This document shows positions 61,711 to 64,000 of a DNA stretch of 64,000 nt, piece after piece. The number at the start of each line of letters is the position of its first letter. The stretch's first letter is position 1. The translations under genes and the position numbers were made by a program. This DNA is from Caenorhabditis elegans (lineage: Eukaryota > Nematoda > Chromadorea > Rhabditida > Rhabditidae), in assembly GCF_000002985.6 (NCBI RefSeq), contig NC_003284.9, positions 3,224,001 through 3,288,000 of the forward strand, written 5' to 3'. The notes under the pieces are model-generated. The model was not told where the DNA came from, did not search any database, and worked only from the letters and a program-made list of their open reading frames with translations.

Positions 61711-63050
61711 TGATTTCTTCGAATGATGAGTTGTGTCTTGTAGCCAAGTGTGGTTGTGAAACGAAATATTTGAATTTTAACGTAAAATTTCGAAAATTAG
61801 GAATCGTGAAAGCAAATGAACTTTGGTTAATTACAAGAAAACACTCCAGATAGCAAAAATTTTATGAGAAAACAAAAATTTGCAGGCAAGTTTTAAATAT
61901 ATCCACTATAATTTTTAAAGCTGCCTAAATTACAAAGGGAATGAAAGTGTTGAATTAACTTTCCATAGAAATGTTTGAATTTTTTTCGAAATTTATCAGC
62001 TTTTGTGAGATACATTCTACAATTTGCGCCGCGGTTCGGTGATTGCCTTTTTTTGAAAAATTTGAAAAAAACGCCCTCTAGTAAAATTTAGAATGAGAAT
62101 GCGCTCGGATGACAAACTTCCATTATTTTCTTCTTGGATAATAATCTAAGAGTTTTCCTCACAGAAAATAATGATCATGTGAAGTTGTCACAAAATTGAC
62201 TAGCGATTTATCTGTAAAAGAAACTTTAAACAACTTGGAGCAGCAAAAATAAAAAATAAAAACGAATAAGTGGTAACTTCAATAGGACTCCGCAGATCTT
62301 TCTTTTACATTTTTAAAGGTAATTTTTTAATCAGCGTTTTTATTCTAGCCCACATAAAATAGTTTTTAGACCAGCTCATTTAAGTCGGTTTAATTAATTC
62401 AATTTATGCTCAAGAAAATTGTTATATAGTTTGTTTTTAACAAGATAAAATGCGCAAATCGTGTTAAAAATTGGTTATTTGGTATGGAAAAAATTTTGAC
62501 AAATATAAAAACACAATTTTGTAGAAGTTAACATCGGTAAATCTGAAAATCTAATTTTTACAGATTCATTTGGATTGTAACATAATCAGATGGAGAGATT
62601 TTTATACCCATATTCACTCTTTAACAAAATTAACATCATATTTGTTCGTATTAAGCGAAATAAATTACACAAAAATTTTTAAAAAGAATTGTTAATCTCT
62701 TTAAACCTTTCCAAATTTTTAAAATCTGTTGTGATTTTTTTTAGCCTTCTCCCGAGTAGAACTCTGTAATTTGGTTCAGGCGGATGCATTTTTCCAAGTA
62801 ATTAATATTTGAGAAAACTATAAACCTTTCTCTGTACTGAACATTTCATCTTGGTAATATTTCAACGAAATAGTTTACCATTATGAGAACCTTTTGGTTT
62901 ATGGGACAGTGATAAAAACTCTGGACTTTGCAATGCATTTTTAATAAATCAAACATCACTAAATGAAAACATTATATTTTACAGACTGTTAAATTTTCAA
63001 CAGCAAAAAAAAAACTACGAAAAATTGCAGAAAAACAGATAACAGGGTAC
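61711..63050. other. AT-rich non-coding region
   Basis: No gene, RNA or clear repeat recognised. Confidence 0.5.
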
Positions 63051-63059
63051 ATAATAAAA

Positions 63060-64000
63060 TTATTCTTGATCTGTCTGTATTCTTCTTGAAATTTGAAATC
63101 TCTTCTTGATCTGTTGCAGAATCTGCGTGATGTTTTAAATAGTTTTCTCAATGTAACAATATTCTTCTTGATCTGTTCACATTCTTCTTGAAGTTTGAAA
63201 GCACTTCTTGGTGTGTTAAACGTTCTTTGTGATGTGCCAAGTTTCTACGGGTTAACGAATAAGAGTATGTAGTCAGACAACTTGGTACATCACGAAGAAT
63301 ATCTAGCACACCAAGAAGAATTAAAGACTGTTTTTACAACAAGGAAGACTGTAAAAGAATCAAGAAGACATCAGGCAGAATATGAAAAAAACTTAATCTC
63401 GCAAGCTTTTCTTCTTGGTCATTGAGTATTTCGCCTCATTTTCTTCGTGAAGTTCGCAAATTCTTCCCGATCTATTGCATATTCTTCGTGATGTTATAGA
63501 TAATACTCTTGGTGTTACTAGATTCTTCTTGATCTGTTCATATTCTTGTCGATGTATTATATATTCTTCGTGATGCGTTTAACAATCTTTTTGGTGTTAC
63601 TACATTCTTCTTGATGTGTCCATTTTCTTCCCGATGTTAGTAATTTCTTCTTGATGTAATATCTATTCTGCGTGATGTATTGAATATTCTTTTCAATGTA
63701 GCAATATTCTTCTTGATCTGTTCATATTTTTTCTGATGTTAGTAAATTCTTCTTGATGTACCGTATATTCTTCGTGATGCGTTTAACAATCTTTTTGGTG
63801 TTACTACATTTTTCTTGATGTATCCATTTTCTTCCCGGAAATTCTTCTTGATGTAATACCTATTCTGCGTGATGTGACTTTTCAATATAACAATATTCTT
63901 CTCGATCTGATCCTATTTTTCTTGATGTAAGTAGATTCTTCTTGATGTATTGTATATTGTTCCTGATGTGTTTAACAATCTTCTTGGTGTTGCTATTTTT
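63060..64000. repeat. TTCTTCTTGAT minisatellite with higher-order organisation
   Basis: Dozens of about 20-22-bp units of the type ATTCTTCTTGATSTRTT, interspersed with TTCGTGATG and TTTTTGGTGTTACTA variants. A compound unit recurs: CGTGATGCGTTTAACAATCT at 63569 and 63773, and a close copy at 63963, giving a higher-order period of about 190-204 bp. Around 63201-63321 the units switch orientation to form a large palindrome. The array runs off the window edge. Confidence 0.85.

Overview
The window looks like a Caenorhabditis elegans autosomal/X-type euchromatic segment, and the gene set matches my recollection of the chromosome X interval around cosmids F40F4 and K09C4: an irg-7-type gene, an alpha-tubulin identical in layout to tba-9, the lbp-3/lbp-1/lbp-2 lipid-binding cluster and the endosulfatase sul-1. 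The base composition is AT-rich, most introns are 40-60 bp, and acceptors end in TTTTCAG/TTTCAG, as expected for this nematode. The placement rests on recognition of the proteins, not on an alignment.

Layout. 1-3550: non-coding, with a poly-G tract and a GC-rich promoter-like patch. 3551-19624: two head-to-tail, 23-exon genes on the minus strand encoding giant secreted vWA/EGF/C-type-lectin proteins of the IRG-7 type; 22 of 23 coding exons have identical lengths in the two copies. 20266-21767: an N-alpha-acetyltransferase of the NAA50 type (minus). 23217-26492: a secreted cystine-knot protein (minus) that looks like an IL-17/Spaetzle-class cytokine precursor with a long N/Q/G-rich pro-region and a furin-type site. 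28963-32176: alpha-tubulin tba-9 (plus), with a MITE in its third intron. 33406-37389: three secreted fatty-acid-binding proteins lbp-3, lbp-1, lbp-2 (plus), followed by tandem repeats, an F-box gene (39003-40161) and a fossil fragment of a fourth lbp gene near 40300-40390. 41893-43221: two small membrane-protein genes in close tandem (plus). 43381-46766: sul-1 (minus). 47353-47773: a candidate small 3-exon gene (minus). 50757-51613: a 205-aa protein of unknown function (plus). 52207-56199: a 1035-aa protein with a disordered middle (minus). 58674-61641: a sugar-porter-type MFS transporter (plus). 61642-64000: non-coding, ending in a large TTCTTCTTGAT-type minisatellite.

Functional themes. 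Many products are secreted or act in the extracellular space (two IRG-7-type proteins, the cytokine-like protein, three LBPs, SUL-1). The two IRG-7-type genes share a conserved upstream block containing a GATA-type site, consistent with the intestinal immune expression reported for irg-7. All exon structures given here were built by reading splice sites and checking that the frame closes; sums of coding exons are divisible by three for every multi-exon gene listed.
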